From: Syncephalis fuscata
Taxonomy: Eukaryota > Zoopagomycota > Zoopagomycetes > Zoopagales > Piptocephalidaceae
Reading direction: 5' to 3'
Assembly (NCBI GenBank): GCA_025786725.1
Contig: JAHLTZ010000021.1
Span: 1-64,000, forward strand
DNA length: 64,000 nt
Shown here: in pieces, positions 46,501-58,859 of the stretch
Layout of the letters: the number at the start of each line of letters is the position of its first letter
Position numbering within the stretch: the stretch's first letter is position 1
Position numbers and translations under genes: made by a program
The notes under the pieces: generated by a model
The model's database searches: none
Seen by the model: the letters and a program-made list of their open reading frames with translations, nothing else
What the model was told of the DNA's origin: nothing

Positions 46501-48022
46501 ATGTCGGTTGCTGATCAATTCCGACAAGGCCAGGCACTGTATGTGCTATAGAAGAAAGCTCCCTGTCATCAGGAGACGCACAATTCCAAGTAAGAGTCGA
46601 GTTCTAGTCGTTGTATGTGACAGTAAGTTCATGTTGATCGTTTACTAGGCGCAGCTTGGGCAGGCGATTGAAAGGTTTGAGGCCTGCGCACGAGATGTAC
46701 AGTCGCTCTCTTTGTTTAGTGACAATGAGACACTCGACGATCTGTCTACAAGTTATCTTCGGTAGGCAGAATATATATATAGTACGAACAGCAACAGATT
46801 GACCAACTAATTCTAACATGCAGCTTCTTGTTACTAGACGCTTATTTAGCAGAATTAGTCATGAAACGAACTAATACTAATAGTGGTGGTGATAGCCATG
46901 GCGGTAGTGGTGCTACACAGCGACAGGCCATATTAGATACAGTTACGGTAAGTGATAGTAGTATAACTATTCAATAATTAAAATAACCTTAACTAATAAT
47001 ACACAAATAATTTAGCAACATTTACGCAAATTTTTAAATCTATGTGATAATTATAGTTTAATATCGAACAAGTAGGAATGAATATGAATGTAATTGTTGA
47101 ATTATAACCGTTTTATGTAGGAAAAAAGCTATATTGAAAGAATAATGCAAGGTGTACTTCATACATCTGGATCAAAAGAAGCGGACAAATCTGAGGTCAT
47201 TATCAGTGCAGCCAGAAAACGTGAAGAAAAGATTGAACGCTACAAACGAGAGAAAGTGATGAAAGAAAAAATCGATGCAAGTGTCAATATGCACAAATGG
47301 GTAAACAATTACTAAATCATGATACAGGAACTGCAAAGACAGCTGGAACAAGCAAAAGAAGACGTTGATGCCGATACTGATGAACTTGATCGATCGCTGA
47401 TTTTAACGCTTATTCAACTGTTTATACAAAAGTCCAGTGAACACTTGCAAAGTATTCAACAAGAACGGGAGATGCTAAAGATGATGCTTTCCCGCGAACA
47501 AGAAAGCCAGCATAAGAAAAGTGACAGCCAGTTGGATACACGTACGCCTTCATCGCTTACTAATGCACAAGGCCCACTACTCTCCTCTACGGGCCAGGTA
47601 AGTGTCTAGTAACGGCCCGGTGATATGCACTATGTAATAACATGCGATTACTGCTATCTAGCCATTACGTCCATTTGTTATCACCAGTCAACGAGAACAA
47701 ATACTACAGGGCGTATTCCGTCCTGGCTGGCGTCTACCCACCATGTCTATTGATGAGTATTTAGAACAAGAACGGGAACGTGGTAATATTATTGAAGGAG
47801 GAGGGTAAGTAGCGAAAGATTAAAATCGTTATCATTGGCTTATTTGACATTAGGGCCGAGTCTGGCAAGAAAAAGTTGATTGACGAGGATAATGAAGAAG
47901 AAGTGGACGCAAAGACGTATAAAGATCGCGAGTGGGACGACTTCAAAGATGACAATCCACGCGGCTGGGGTAATAGAAAGGCAAAGGATAGCCTAGAAGG
48001 AGTGAAAAATAAACATGATTAG
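46501..48022 (+). CDS. TAP42: TAP42/alpha4 (IGBP1) regulator of PP2A-type phosphatases
   Basis: Eight exons: 46501-46589, 46655-46761, 46824-46947, 47016-47071, 47121-47300, 47328-47596, 47662-47804 and 47854-48022. Family landmarks are EESSLSSGDAQFQ, LSLFSDNETLDDL, the surface helix RKREEKIERYKREK and the C-terminal block VFRPGWRLPTMSIDEYLEQE ... DDFKDDNPRGWGNR, which is characteristic of TAP42. The protein binds PP2A, PP4 and PP6 catalytic subunits downstream of TOR. The intron at 47301-47327 is only 27 nt yet contains GTAAAC, TACTAAA and CAG. One missing base is needed near 46555 (before EESSL) and one at the exon end 47071. Confidence 0.9.
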
Positions 48023-48680
48023 TATGTAGTAGATACACACACACACATGTATGATAGTAGATGATACACACACACACAATACATGTGACATTTTCTTTTT
48101 TCACTCTGCAATATGTACTTGTGTTTGGATGTGTACTTTTTGTCAACAAAAACACAATAAATTCATGTGAATAACATTGTTTGTTTCCCATTATTGACGT
48201 CGTGTAACAAATGTGCGGGGGCTGTGTAAACTACACGGTCAAACAGTCGAGTAAATAGTATCATAAACTCTAGTAGAATACAACGAATCACGCGGTATGC
48301 AAGGAGGGACTGCATGCATGTACGTTTCAAACGACGTGCAGAGTGTTTCATCCGTGCATTTAAAACCAGCTAAACCGCTAAATTAACAAAGGCAGCGTTT
48401 GCGGTCATATGCATGTCATTAGTTTAACACTTGAGACGTTTAGGATGCCATTGCAGTGACACGTAACAGTCGAACAGGCCAGTAGGGGGTGGCCTTGGTG
48501 CTTTGTCACACGTATTTGCTTATTTAGCAACTGTTTTGATGACTTTGCCTTAAATTAAATTAAAATTCAAACTCCGCTTTGAACAATTTACAGCTTTGTT
48601 TATTTTTTATCTTTTCATTCTTGCTCGTTTTATTCTATACATGCCCATCTATTATTGCCGCATAGTGCGTATAGCTCAGC
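48023..48680. other. Intergenic region with CA repeats
   Basis: The 3' UTR of TAP42 contains two similar TAGTAGAT-ACACACACACACA segments (about 48027-48047 and 48056-48080). The remainder is the promoter side of the F-box gene. No other feature. Confidence 0.5.
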
Positions 48681-51210
48681 ATGGTAAAGCCACCAAATTT
48701 GAAATATACCACATCGGCAACTATGCCTCCCTTATGTTCTTCATCGCATCCGCATCATCGACGTCGATTTTTTTCAAAATTATTTTGTAAATGGAAAATA
48801 CCCTTTCGTATGCCAAATATCTCTTTTGGACGTGCAATAAATCGCCGCAATTACCCATTGTTGTACCATCGATCTCGGCAGCGGCAGTGCCGTCAACCAT
48901 GCCGGAAATGTCGTTCAACAACGAACCACAAAGAACTTATTCCCAATCATCTACCGCCAGTCGCGCTACCGCCGGTCATAGTAATTCGATGCCGCCTATT
49001 GCCCCGGTAACGCCGTCGCCGTCGCTATTGTCGTCTTCGTTATTATCGCCACCTTCGCCAGCGTCAATGCCCATTCGATCGTCTAAATCATCAAAGCCAT
49101 CGATATTCAAATTTTGTTTACCATGTTTTTGTTTTAAACCATTTTCGACGATTAGTCGGAAAATACGGTCGCGCCGATCATCAGATCATACTTTATTTAG
49201 TCGTTATCGTCGTAGTAAATCAATGTCTACAATGATGTCGGCTGTGCGTACGCCATCTTTGCCTACATTAAAGCTATTACCAAGTCGTCTTACATTGCGG
49301 GCATGGCGTGATAGAACTTCTCAATCGCGTACACGAGCCGAAATGCTTGACTTGCTTACACCGGAAATATGGCGTCTAGTTTTGTATCATTTGGATCCAT
49401 GGACGGCAATTCAGCTAGCATCTACTAATCGTTATTATCGATCAGTTATTATTTACGATCAGCAAGTATGGCGTTATTTTTATTTAGCAAAGTTTTGTTA
49501 CACGATGATGTAGAAAAAGAATTATTACGTTGGACTATTGCTCATTCTGATGATAGTCTATCGTATCCATCAATGACTACGACATTAGATATACAAGAAG
49601 CGCGCCACTTTTTACTTGAACCATCCGTGGCTGAGCCATTGCACGTAACGCTAACCTGGCCATCTAATTTGTCCGACGAGGCCCTTGCTACAACACGTGG
49701 CAATTGGTATCGTCGATTTGCCCGCCGAGCTCGATTGGAATGGCGCTGGCGACATGATCACTCGATCACTCGTCAGCTAAATCTGTCAGAGTCGCGATCG
49801 CGTCAATTAAGGGCGAGACCTATCGCTGCAGGTGCTTGGGGCACTTTATTATGTTTGCAGGATAATGAGAAGGGCCATGGGCAGTTAATATTTATTCTTG
49901 TACCAACAGAGCCCATGCTATTGCCCTCTATTGATTCGCCTGCACCATTGCCTTCCTCTCTTCCAGATCTTCTTTTATTAAATGGTCCACCCTTTAGTGA
50001 TCTAGACCATCCCACCATTAATAGCCGATTTATTGCTACCTGTGGCAATATTTTATTTAATTCCAGTGGCTGTAAACAGGAAAATGTGCCAACAGCACGT
50101 TTATTAATTGTATGGGCGATTGGAAAACCTCGTCCAGTCTACCAGTTTAAGGTAGATCACCATGCCCAGGTAGTGGATTTACGCGACGCTTGGCTGCTAT
50201 TGCGCGAGCGTTCAACTTTAACCAGCTCCTGGCAATATACACTTCATCATTTGGATAGTGGTCAAAGACTATCCCGCTCCTTTACCGCCTCTTTTGGCTG
50301 TCATATCCAGCGTACTAATCTAAATAGCGCTTGGGTATTTTGTGCTCGTCAGTTGGATTCAACAGCCATTGCTAGTACAAATAGTAGCACGGCCAATGTG
50401 GTGTCATGGACTGATAAAGGCCATTGTGTTTGGCAATTACTTCGATTTCAACTGTCCGACGCTACAAATAGCAATGATACCAATTGCTTTATTAGCATGC
50501 GTATCACCGGTGAAGGTAGCAGTCTAACTGTTGTGGGCAGTGCAATGAGCACAGGTCGACGACGCACCATTCGACACGATGACCATCACGCCGCTTTAGT
50601 TGAAATGGGCGTGTCTTTAGATGATGTCACAGCATTGGAGGTTACTTTGTTGGATTTACGACAAAGCCGAGTTTTGCGCAGAGAACGTTTTACATCGACG
50701 GCAAATATGGCCTCAAACACAAACGCTGCGACACTTGGGCCAGATGGCAATGACGCCCTATTAGACGTCACGCCTTGGCTATTAGCTTCGCCACTCCGCT
50801 CACCTCCTATGCATCACTTGTTTTCTCGTGGAGTCGTTGATCGTCGTTATCGTCCGCAGATTGTTGGTGATGCGGCAATACAGTTGCACAGTCGTCTATT
50901 TGGTCAATTGCACATTCACTATGAATATCCTTTGGCTCGATCTTCACTTCCTAACGAACATGTCGAGGCAATTTGTATATTTGATGCACGTACAACCATA
51001 GGATCTGTGATGTTGGCAAACAACGCAGAAGAGGAAAAGCCGACACCATCTTACGGCTATTATCCAAACCAAACAAGCGATGTACCTCGTCGAATTACAC
51101 GCCTTCAGTTGCCAAACCATGTACTTTTGCGGCATCTAGTTACTTCACCTGTCCATCTGGCATATCTACAGCCGGAGGATGCACTTTTACAAATTATTCA
51201 GTTTGCTTAA
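48681..51210 (+). CDS. F-box protein of unknown substrate, with frame breaks
   Basis: Two overlapping starts are possible: ATG 48681 (MVKPPNLKYTT...) and ATG 48791 in another frame. The frames may be one N-terminus broken by a missing base. A Ser/Pro-rich region with a Cys/Phe patch (FKFCLPCFCFKPF) leads to an F-box near 49345-49475 (LTPEIWRLVLYHLDPWTAIQLAS). Just after it, near 49490, the frame shifts from ...WRYFYLAK to VLLHDDVEKELLRW, healed by one base. The remaining 570 residues, to 51210, form a beta-rich domain with repeated short strands (GTLLCLQDNEKGHGQLIFIL, ARLLIVWAIGKPRPVYQFKV). This would suit a propeller-like substrate-binding domain, but no family repeat is certain. F-box proteins couple to Skp1 in SCF ubiquitin ligases. 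No introns are apparent. Confidence 0.65.
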
Positions 51211-51792
51211 TTTTTCATTTTTCAAATTCACACAGATTATAAAGCTAATTATAATATAACATTGATTGTTAAAATACAAAGTAAAAATTATAATGTTTCT
51301 TTAAAACTTTATTTTAATTAACAATAAGGAAAAGATATCAAATTGTGATATATTTATCTATATCAGCATAATTAAATATTTGAACAATATGTTTTGTACC
51401 ATTTGTGCAGCAAGTGAAAATGTTCTTTGTTTGATATATAAATATATTTATAGAACAATTAGCAATAACAAAAAAGGAATGATGGCAACAATCAATTGAA
51501 AGAACAAAGAAACAATTGAAATGGAGTTGTATTTACAAAGGGCTATTGTAACCTGTTTACCATTTTATTTTTATTGCCCTTTGTAATAGTGTATTATTCA
51601 ATTATATGTAGTTTTTTCTTCAGCTATTACCAGATATAAAACCAGTTTTAAATACCATACAAGCACTATACTAAATACACCAAACAAAACGGCATCCTTA
51701 ATATATTGCACTTCTAGCATTTATTGCACAAAGCATTTTTTATTTCAGTTATATTTTAACATAGCAACAATAGCAACAACACTCATTTTACT
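51211..51792. promoter_or_regulatory. Promoter region of the first secreted repeat gene
   Basis: A block at about 51411-51468 (AAAATGTTCTTTGTTT..ATATAAATA..TTTATAGAA..AGCAATA) is repeated at 53262-53319 upstream of the paralogous gene, so the duplication included upstream DNA. A TATAAA at 51635-51640 in the context CAGATATAAA lies 153 bases before the ATG and has a counterpart before the second gene. Confidence 0.6.
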
Positions 51793-52521
51793 ATGCACTC
51801 GCTCAAAATTATCATCGCAACTTTTGTATCGATTGCCATTGGTTTGGCTAGCGTAGATTCCCAACCTATTGATAACCAGGAAATAATTGCTTCACAAGAG
51901 TCAACATTTGAATCATTAAAAGATTCATCTAGAAAGTCGGCTGAACCTCATACGATTATCCACAAAAACTCCTATGTAGTGCCAGAAGAAAAGAATAATG
52001 CCGACTACATCTCAAGTATTGTAAAAAACTGTCGTCGAGCTACGTTTCCTGGAACCGTTACGTATAGATGGGTTGACAATGAGGGGAAACACGAAAGAAT
52101 CCTTCTTCCCGGCGGTAGCTATTCAGAAATAATAACTCCAGTAAAGCCGGATTTTAAAAACGATGGTCCTACAACCACTTATGAATGGGAAGAAAATGGT
52201 GAAAAATACGTAAGAACCTATAAGGGCATTATTACGGAAATTTTAAATTCCCAAATAAAGCTTATCCGCCGTGATAGCGAAGACGTGGTTCGTACCGTAA
52301 CAGAGAAAAAAGGCGAAGAGGTTACAGAAGCTATTTATTATCCCGACAAAACATTTAGAACGTTTACGCGTAAACCAAAAAAAGAAGAACAATTTGACGG
52401 AATTACCACTAAACTTGAATGGATTGCAAATGGTATGAGGTACACAAAAACAACTTATCCTTTTGGACAAAAAGTTTATATTACTGCAACTCCTACACTA
52501 CCAAGTGCGCCTTTATTTTAA
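51793..52521 (+). CDS. Secreted protein with about four internal modules and Arg-Arg sites
   Basis: An intact, intronless frame of 242 codons. The signal peptide (HSLKIIIATFVSIAIGLASV) probably ends near VDSQ. After about 60 polar residues come repeated modules of 30-40 residues. Each has an aromatic/Trp strand, a charged Asn-Gly or Lys-Gly turn and a second strand: TVTYRWVDNEGKHERI, TTTYEWEENGEKYVRTY, VVRTVTEKKGEEVTEAIYY, TTKLEWIANGMRYTKTTY. Two dibasic Arg-Arg sites (NCRR, LIRR) stand between modules, as in kexin-processed fungal repeat proteins. There is one Cys. It is a tandem paralog of the gene at 53676 and more distantly related to the one at 16422. No known family is recognised. Confidence 0.8.
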   Translation: MHSLKIIIATFVSIAIGLASVDSQPIDNQEIIASQESTFESLKDSSRKSAEPHTIIHKNSYVVPEEKNNADYISSIVKNCRRATFPGTVTYRWVDNEGKHERILLPGGSYSEIITPVKPDFKNDGPTTTYEWEENGEKYVRTYKGIITEILNSQIKLIRRDSEDVVRTVTEKKGEEVTEAIYYPDKTFRTFTRKPKKEEQFDGITTKLEWIANGMRYTKTTYPFGQKVYITATPTLPSAPLF

Positions 52522-53675
52522 ACAGTTATAACAAATGCTATGCCATTGTAATATTGATAGTGGCGAGTATTAGTTCATATTATTATGAACATATATGCAC
52601 ATTTCTTCTATTTCACTAAAATAAATTAAGCGTTAAAACATAATAGCATGGCTTTCCACTGTATAATGCTATTACGTTTTAGTGAAGTGTTGTAATTTTC
52701 AAGATTAAATTTTATTATTCACCTTAGATTCTTAAAGAGTATAGCTTTAAGAAATCACAAATGTGTATATTTTATTATCGCATCAATAAACTGCTGCTTA
52801 TTAAAAATAAATTATTAGATTTACACACTTTTGTGTCTTATTATTGGCAATGTGTTTATTGCAATAATATCGTATTAACTATACTAAAAGTTGAAAAAAA
52901 TATAAAGTATTGCCTTGCTGTGGTAATGATCAAGTGTTCAATGCATACGAGCAAAGAATGTGGCAAAATAGTCATGTAGAAAAACATAGACATGCTAGAC
53001 ATTTACAATACTTTGCATTGGCAACAACATGTATATTACAGATGACGTGCTGTATTGTGTAACGCTAACAATCAACAATAGCTATTGATTGTCATTGTCT
53101 AGAAAAGGCCATTGTTGTAGTCATTTTCCACAACACCAGCAATTGTGTCAAACTTAGTTTACAATGATGGAAATCAATCGCACCTTCGATGTTATACGTG
53201 TTTGTCCTTATCAACATAGCTAAATACTTTATGGGGTATATGTTGCACATCATCCATACAACAAAGTAAAAATGTTCTTTGTTTAAAATATAAATAGATT
53301 TATAGAATAACTAGCAATAGCGAGAGCAGAACGATGACAATAATAAACAAAAAAGCAACCAAAAAGCAGCCACTAACAAAGACAGCACAATGTTTAGCAC
53401 TAAAATTAGTTATTTGTTGTGCTAGAAGCAAGCCAGCGTTACACGAAAATATAATGTATTCGATTAGTTTAAGCGTTTTGGCTAAATATTAGCAGATATA
53501 AATTCAAGATCTGTATATCCCCAAATTATTATCAGAACAAGAATTCAAACAAACATTTCTAGCATTCAGCACTTCTGGCATTCCATTCAGCATTTTGCAC
53601 TTGATTTTCGACATTTGTGTTTTTATTCGATTTTGTTTATAACATAGCAATAGCAACAGCAACATCCACTTTACC
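52522..53675. promoter_or_regulatory. Spacer and promoter of the second secreted repeat gene
   Basis: AT-rich spacer. The 53262-53319 block repeats the upstream block of the first gene, and TATAAA at 53497-53502 (context CAGATATAAA) lies 174 bases before the ATG. The leader ends in an ACATAGCAA(C/T)AGCAACA-type sequence shared by both genes. No gene is seen in 52522-53200. Confidence 0.55.
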
Positions 53676-54512
53676 ATGAATTCGGTTAAAGCCATCATCG
53701 CAGCCTCTATACTAATTATCATTGGCCTGGCCAGTGTAGATGCCCGGCCAGTTTCCGGACATTCACCAAGCATCTATGCCACACCACAAATTAATCAGCC
53801 AACGTATGCTCATGATACAAAAATGAAAAACAGCTTGCACGCCGCTCAAATAGCAATGTAACTACTATTAGGATTTACGAGCAAGATAGCATGGTAGTTA
53901 CAGAAACTATGCACCCCAATGGCCATGCTTCATCCTCAAGACGTCCGCTAAACCTTGGTGAACATATAGAAGGCACCATTACAGTTAGGGAGTGGGTCCA
54001 AGATGACATTAAACATATTGAAACTGTTGAAGCCGATGGTGCACAACGCCTTGAAAAAGAGCCATTAGTCCGTCGATCTGTCCCAGGCGAAGCTACCACT
54101 ATTGTGACTAAAGAAAACGATACTATTACGACGCATGTGATTGAAGCTGATGGCTCTGAGTCATCATCAATTCGAACATTAGATCCAGAGGAAAATTCTG
54201 AAGATTTTGTTGAAATCTACGATCCAATAAACAATTATGGATCTCCATACAATAAAGAAAATCTAGTTCGCCGTTCCAATAATGGCGTAACTACTACCAG
54301 GATCACTGATAAAAATGGCTGGGTTACTTCATTGGTTAAAAATCTGATGGCACCAAGTCATCTTCAATTCACCAGTGCAGCCCGGTGAGAATTATCCCGG
54401 ACCTAGAACCATTCGTGAATGGGTTAAAGATGGTCAAATGCAAAGAGAAACCAAATACGATAATGGTGCCACAGTGCATGAAATTGTTAAATCTAAGAAA
54501 TATGCTCACTAA
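53676..54512 (+). CDS. Secreted repeat protein with Arg-Arg sites, paralog of 51793, three frame breaks
   Basis: The signal peptide (NSVKAIIAASILIIIGLASV-DA) and leader match the gene at 51793. The frame is broken three times. Each break is healed by one base: in A5 at 53826-53830, in A5 at 54338-54342 and in CC at 54372-54373. Read through, there are four modules that start at dibasic sites: ARRSN..VTTIRI, VRRSVPGEATTIV, VRRSNNGVTTTRI, and a last part with TIREWVKDG paralleling the earlier ITVREWVQDD. The frame ends at TAA 54510-54512. The healed sequence keeps the modular pattern exactly, so consensus errors are favoured over a pseudogene, but a recent pseudogene cannot be excluded. Function unknown; kexin cleavage into several similar peptides is an inference from the RR spacing. 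Confidence 0.65.
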
Positions 54513-55630
54513 ATTAAGCAAACAAAGAGCATGGCTGTCATTGCAATATAAATATCGGCAGCATCTAGGTTAACTAACTATACATATTTTACGAATGTAA
54601 CAGCGGCTAATCAATTTTTATTAACTGTTTTATATGGTCTTAATATTAAAGTTGATTTGCTATATCCAATACTTGTTTTAAATAATGTTCTATAATATAG
54701 TACTTAAAGTTGTACTTGATTGTAATATTATAAATTGTTTGCATTTTCTAATTATCTTTGTTTATTAAAATAGCAACAATATCCGATTGTATTGTATATC
54801 ATTTTAAAATATTAAATATTAATTATTATTCGATATGGCTTGGGGCAAATTATTATATTTGATAATGTTTACACATTTAGACTACATAATCGTCCTATTA
54901 ACATGAAATTAAGTAGTAAATGAAACCAATGATTAAAATAATCGCTATCGCATATTTATTATTCAGTATGCATATATCTACAATAATGAGCATTTGTACT
55001 ACTAATGTCACATGGCTATTGACTGGTCACCACTGTGCTCTAAAACGTTGACAATTACATCACATATAGTTAATAATATTAGTAATTCCACTGTTCATAT
55101 ATCTATACTTTGTTTTCACATTCGATTAGCCATAGATAATATATTATTACTATGCAATAAGTTATATATAACATTCCTACATACATATACATTGCATACT
55201 AACTGATATTTATTTTATAATAAAATACTAAACAATATTAGTTAGATTAATGTAAATATGCATTATTCATTAGTATATCATTTACAATAAATTACCTATA
55301 ATTTAAAATTACGTTATTGTGTCTTGTTGCCTAAATAATAATTTTAATAATTAGTATTTGTATTAATTTATAGTAATTGTTAATGCTTATAAACTGATTT
55401 ATTGATACAAATATAAAGAACAAAATAAAACAACTTGAAAACCGCAAATATAGCTAGCCCATTAAACAAGTAGCTGCCGTTCCCAGTCCCTGTCAAGTTC
55501 TATATTAGAACGACAAGGCCCGGTGTACAGAGTCACTTGCTTGTAGGTCCCGCTTATGGTAATAATATCTAAATTTGTATTAGTACTGCTGTATTAGATT
55601 TCTAAATTTACTTACCTTGTTTATAGGTTT
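54513..55630. other. AT-rich intergenic region
   Basis: Nothing recognisable until about 55470. On the minus strand, a donor-like GTAAGT at 55617-55612, just after the stop of the next gene, and a possible acceptor near 55556 suggest a 3' UTR intron. Confidence 0.4.
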
Positions 55631-56300
55631 TTAATCATCATCAAAGGCCACGGTGATGATTCGTGGTCCTGGCGCGACCACTTCCTCGAGTTCATCCTCA
55701 TCGAATGGCTCATCCTCGGCCGGCTTCTTTCCAAGCACGCCTACAGGTTGTGAATCGCAATCGTCGCTTATAATAGCGCGGGATCGCGGATTCCGAACCG
55801 TAAATTTATGCTCCTCTTCGTCATCGCCCGCATTTACTGGTGCCTGCTCGCTAATGCTGAGAGCGACGCTGCGACGACGCGACTTTGGACGACTACTTTT
55901 CGAGCCGTTCCATTCTCGCTTGGTTGTGTCGACGCTGGCTTGCGCGCACTAGTATACTCAATACCTTCCATTGGTACCGCTTCGCTAGCAGTACCAGTGG
56001 ATGAGTAGTAATGCAAGTGAAAGGTGAAGGCATCAGCTGCCTCAACACCTTGCATTGGAGCTGCCTGGCTGGCAGTCCAACTAGACGAATGGTAGTGGAA
56101 CCAGAAATTAAATGTAGGCGTCTCAAACGATAACGCAGATGAAGCGTATATTGGCCGCGACACATTCATCTTCACACGGACCTTTTTTAAGGTCGCCTTG
56201 CTACCTTGCATGATATACGTTTTGGAGAACGTACGTTTTTGGACATGCAAGGGTAAAGTAGCAGCGTAAAGCTGCTGCACGTATGGTATGGCGTAGTCAT
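55631..56300 (-). CDS. Unrecognised protein with a two-fold repeat and acidic tail, frame breaks
   Basis: The minus-strand reading starts at ATG 56300 (MTTPY), needs one base near 56285 to continue as YVQQLYAATLPLHVQKRTFS, and runs through a basic segment (SKATLKKVRVKMNV). Two similar modules follow: TFNFWFHYHSSSWTASQAAPMQGVE and TFHLHYYSSTGTASEAVPMEGIE. Near 55920 the frame changes again (one base) into a basic, nuclear-signal-like stretch (SSRPKSRRRS) and an acidic tail ending VVAPGPRIITVAFDDD at 55631. GC content is higher than in the surroundings, which supports coding. I do not recognise the family. The basic stretch and acidic tail would fit a nuclear protein, but that is only a suggestion. 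Confidence 0.5.
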
Positions 56301-58859
56301 AATGAACTACTTTGGCTATAGTGACGCACAGATAACATTAATTAACACCATGTAAACAGTATATGAAACGCAAGTGCGAACGCAGCATAACTAACCAAAC
56401 TATTCAGTTCAAGTGGATGAAAAATCTTACACAAGTGCCAAGGATGAACAGTGCAGTCGAACAAAGCAAGTAAACAGAACATGCACAGTGCAAAGTGTTA
56501 CGCAACAGAACAACTTGGCGCAGCAGCCATAGCCCCATCCATTAACCAACGCAAACGCAAACGCAACACTTGCTTACCTTTAAAATGTTTTTAAACGAAA
56601 AAAGAAACTACAACAGCGTAGTATAGCGAATGAATAAAGTGGAGAAACAAATAAGATGAAAGCGTTATAGAACACTACCAATTGATCTTGCGCAGGCTTT
56701 TACACAGTAATTTCCACTTACTATTTTACACCCACACACAAGTAGTTTGTATTATCGTTTATTTGTATTAAGTATTTGTATATACACCTTGTTACGTCAC
56801 TATCGTGTTATGCAGCTCAATGCAATCTCACTAACCAAAACAGGCCTGCATCGGACATGAATACTAAATGGTCCGTGTACACCTTGCTAAACCGGTAAAT
56901 AGTCCGATAAACTGGATGGCGTGATCACAACAACAAATAGCACATAGCACGTGATCTTGTGTTTACTTTTCATAAATACGCCACCACCATGATTGTCGCG
57001 TATTAATAACGCGCGTACACGACCGAAACAATAACAGACCATTTATACAATACACGTAGCTGTAATAACATATAACGTTATTTATTCAAGCCACTTGTGT
57101 ATATTCTAATATTCATAATATACGGTTTATTTCTATTTATACGATTGTTTTGTTACTTATTTGATTGATTTATATTCCAGTATATCAGTATACTTTTAAC
57201 AACCATAAACAATGCCAATGCTTTATACAGCACGTTTATATTAAAACTTGGTTTAAAGGTGGTTTGTTGGTAGGTGCGTTGCAATCATCGTAGTCTCGTT
57301 ACTGATGGAAATACATATCATTTAGCTTATTGTAGCCAGTTCATTACTAAAACAGTTTATAATGGCTTTGTTGTTTTATAGCATCAGTAATTATTATTTT
57401 CTATCATATTTAATAACTATAGCATAAATATTTACATAATTTACTCATAGTTATTGCTGTAGTTTATTTGATGTATATAAAATACTTGTGCTGTAGCTAT
57501 ATTCGTTAGTATTAAATGTATCAGTTGTAGCTGCTTTACGCGCTATGATATAGATGACAAACTGATTGTCTATCAATATTATATCAAAACAGTAATATGT
57601 TGTAATCTTCAAATGAATAAGCATATCCAAGATTGATTGATAATGCATTGTATACATCATATACTTATTTTACTGTTGATACTGTAGCAATATGTAAAAT
57701 GGCAATTGTTTGGTCATTGTCATGTGTAGACACTGGAGATGACACCACACTATGTTCAGCAATACCTATACTACTATTATTGATACATCTATAGTTTGCC
57801 TTTATTCTTGACCAACTATAAAACACTTTATGATCATTGTATAATAAATAACATGCACTACATGTATGGCTAATATTAGTCTTATAGTCATGACCTTTTT
57901 GAAAGTGTACAAATAGCAATGCTGAAGTTATAGTGCACGGAGTTTAATTAAAGAATTAAGCTGAAATATATTACTAATGAAGCTATAAACAAACAAACAA
58001 TAGTTAAGGATGGAGTATTAATATTTATGATATAATGGCGTACAAGTGAATAAGTATACAGTAGGAAAAACATAAATAACAGTGGTAAAGTCATTGAGCA
58101 TATATGCTTGAACAGATGAGCGGAATTAGTTGATATTTATTAATAATAAATTAAAACAGAAATAAAAACAGTTTTGAATAGAGCATGGCTAAGTAAGTGT
58201 AGAATGATATATAAAATGATAAATGTACGGTAAGAAAACATATAAAATAATGCTAAAGTTATAGTGCATATAATGCAATGAGTGGAATGAGTGAAGCGTA
58301 ATAGACATATAAACAATAAAATGTGTCTAGTGTATCATAGAATAATACATAGTAGTGTGGAATAGAATGGCAATGATATAGGTAAATGGTGGATATATGC
58401 TACTGGATAACGAATCTATAATGACGAGTATTTGATGACTGATGTCACTCACCACCCATCATCATGTTCAATAGATTGGGCGTTATTAAATATTAGTCAT
58501 TTGTCCCCAAAAAAGCAATAAGTGTGATGATGTGACGATTAAATAAAACTCACCACTTGTCCCCATGTTCAATAGAACGAAAATGTAGTTCAACTACGCA
58601 AATGTTATCAAAAAAAGTCATTTGGCACCCAAACTATTCTAAATTATTAATGAATTGTTTAATAATAACATGAGCAAAAACTAGACTACTGACATTATTA
58701 AAATGGATATGTAGATCTAGTTATATCGAATGTAATCAAATAGTATTAACACAATAAAAATATACTGCATATAAATATAAGCATTGATTAATTTAATTAA
58801 TACATGCTATTGTAATAAAATACACTGTTGTTGACAGGAAAGTGTGTAAATTTAATGAA
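56301..58859. other. Long intergenic region
   Basis: About 2.5 kb with no supported gene. Minus-strand frames at 57451-57660 and 57665-57919 have no family match. Several GTGATG/CACCAC-rich segments at 58430-58570 repeat loosely (ACTCACCACxxGTCCCCATGTTCAATAGA occurs in variants near 58450 and 58550). The last 60 bases are the 3' side of FGAM synthase. Confidence 0.45.
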
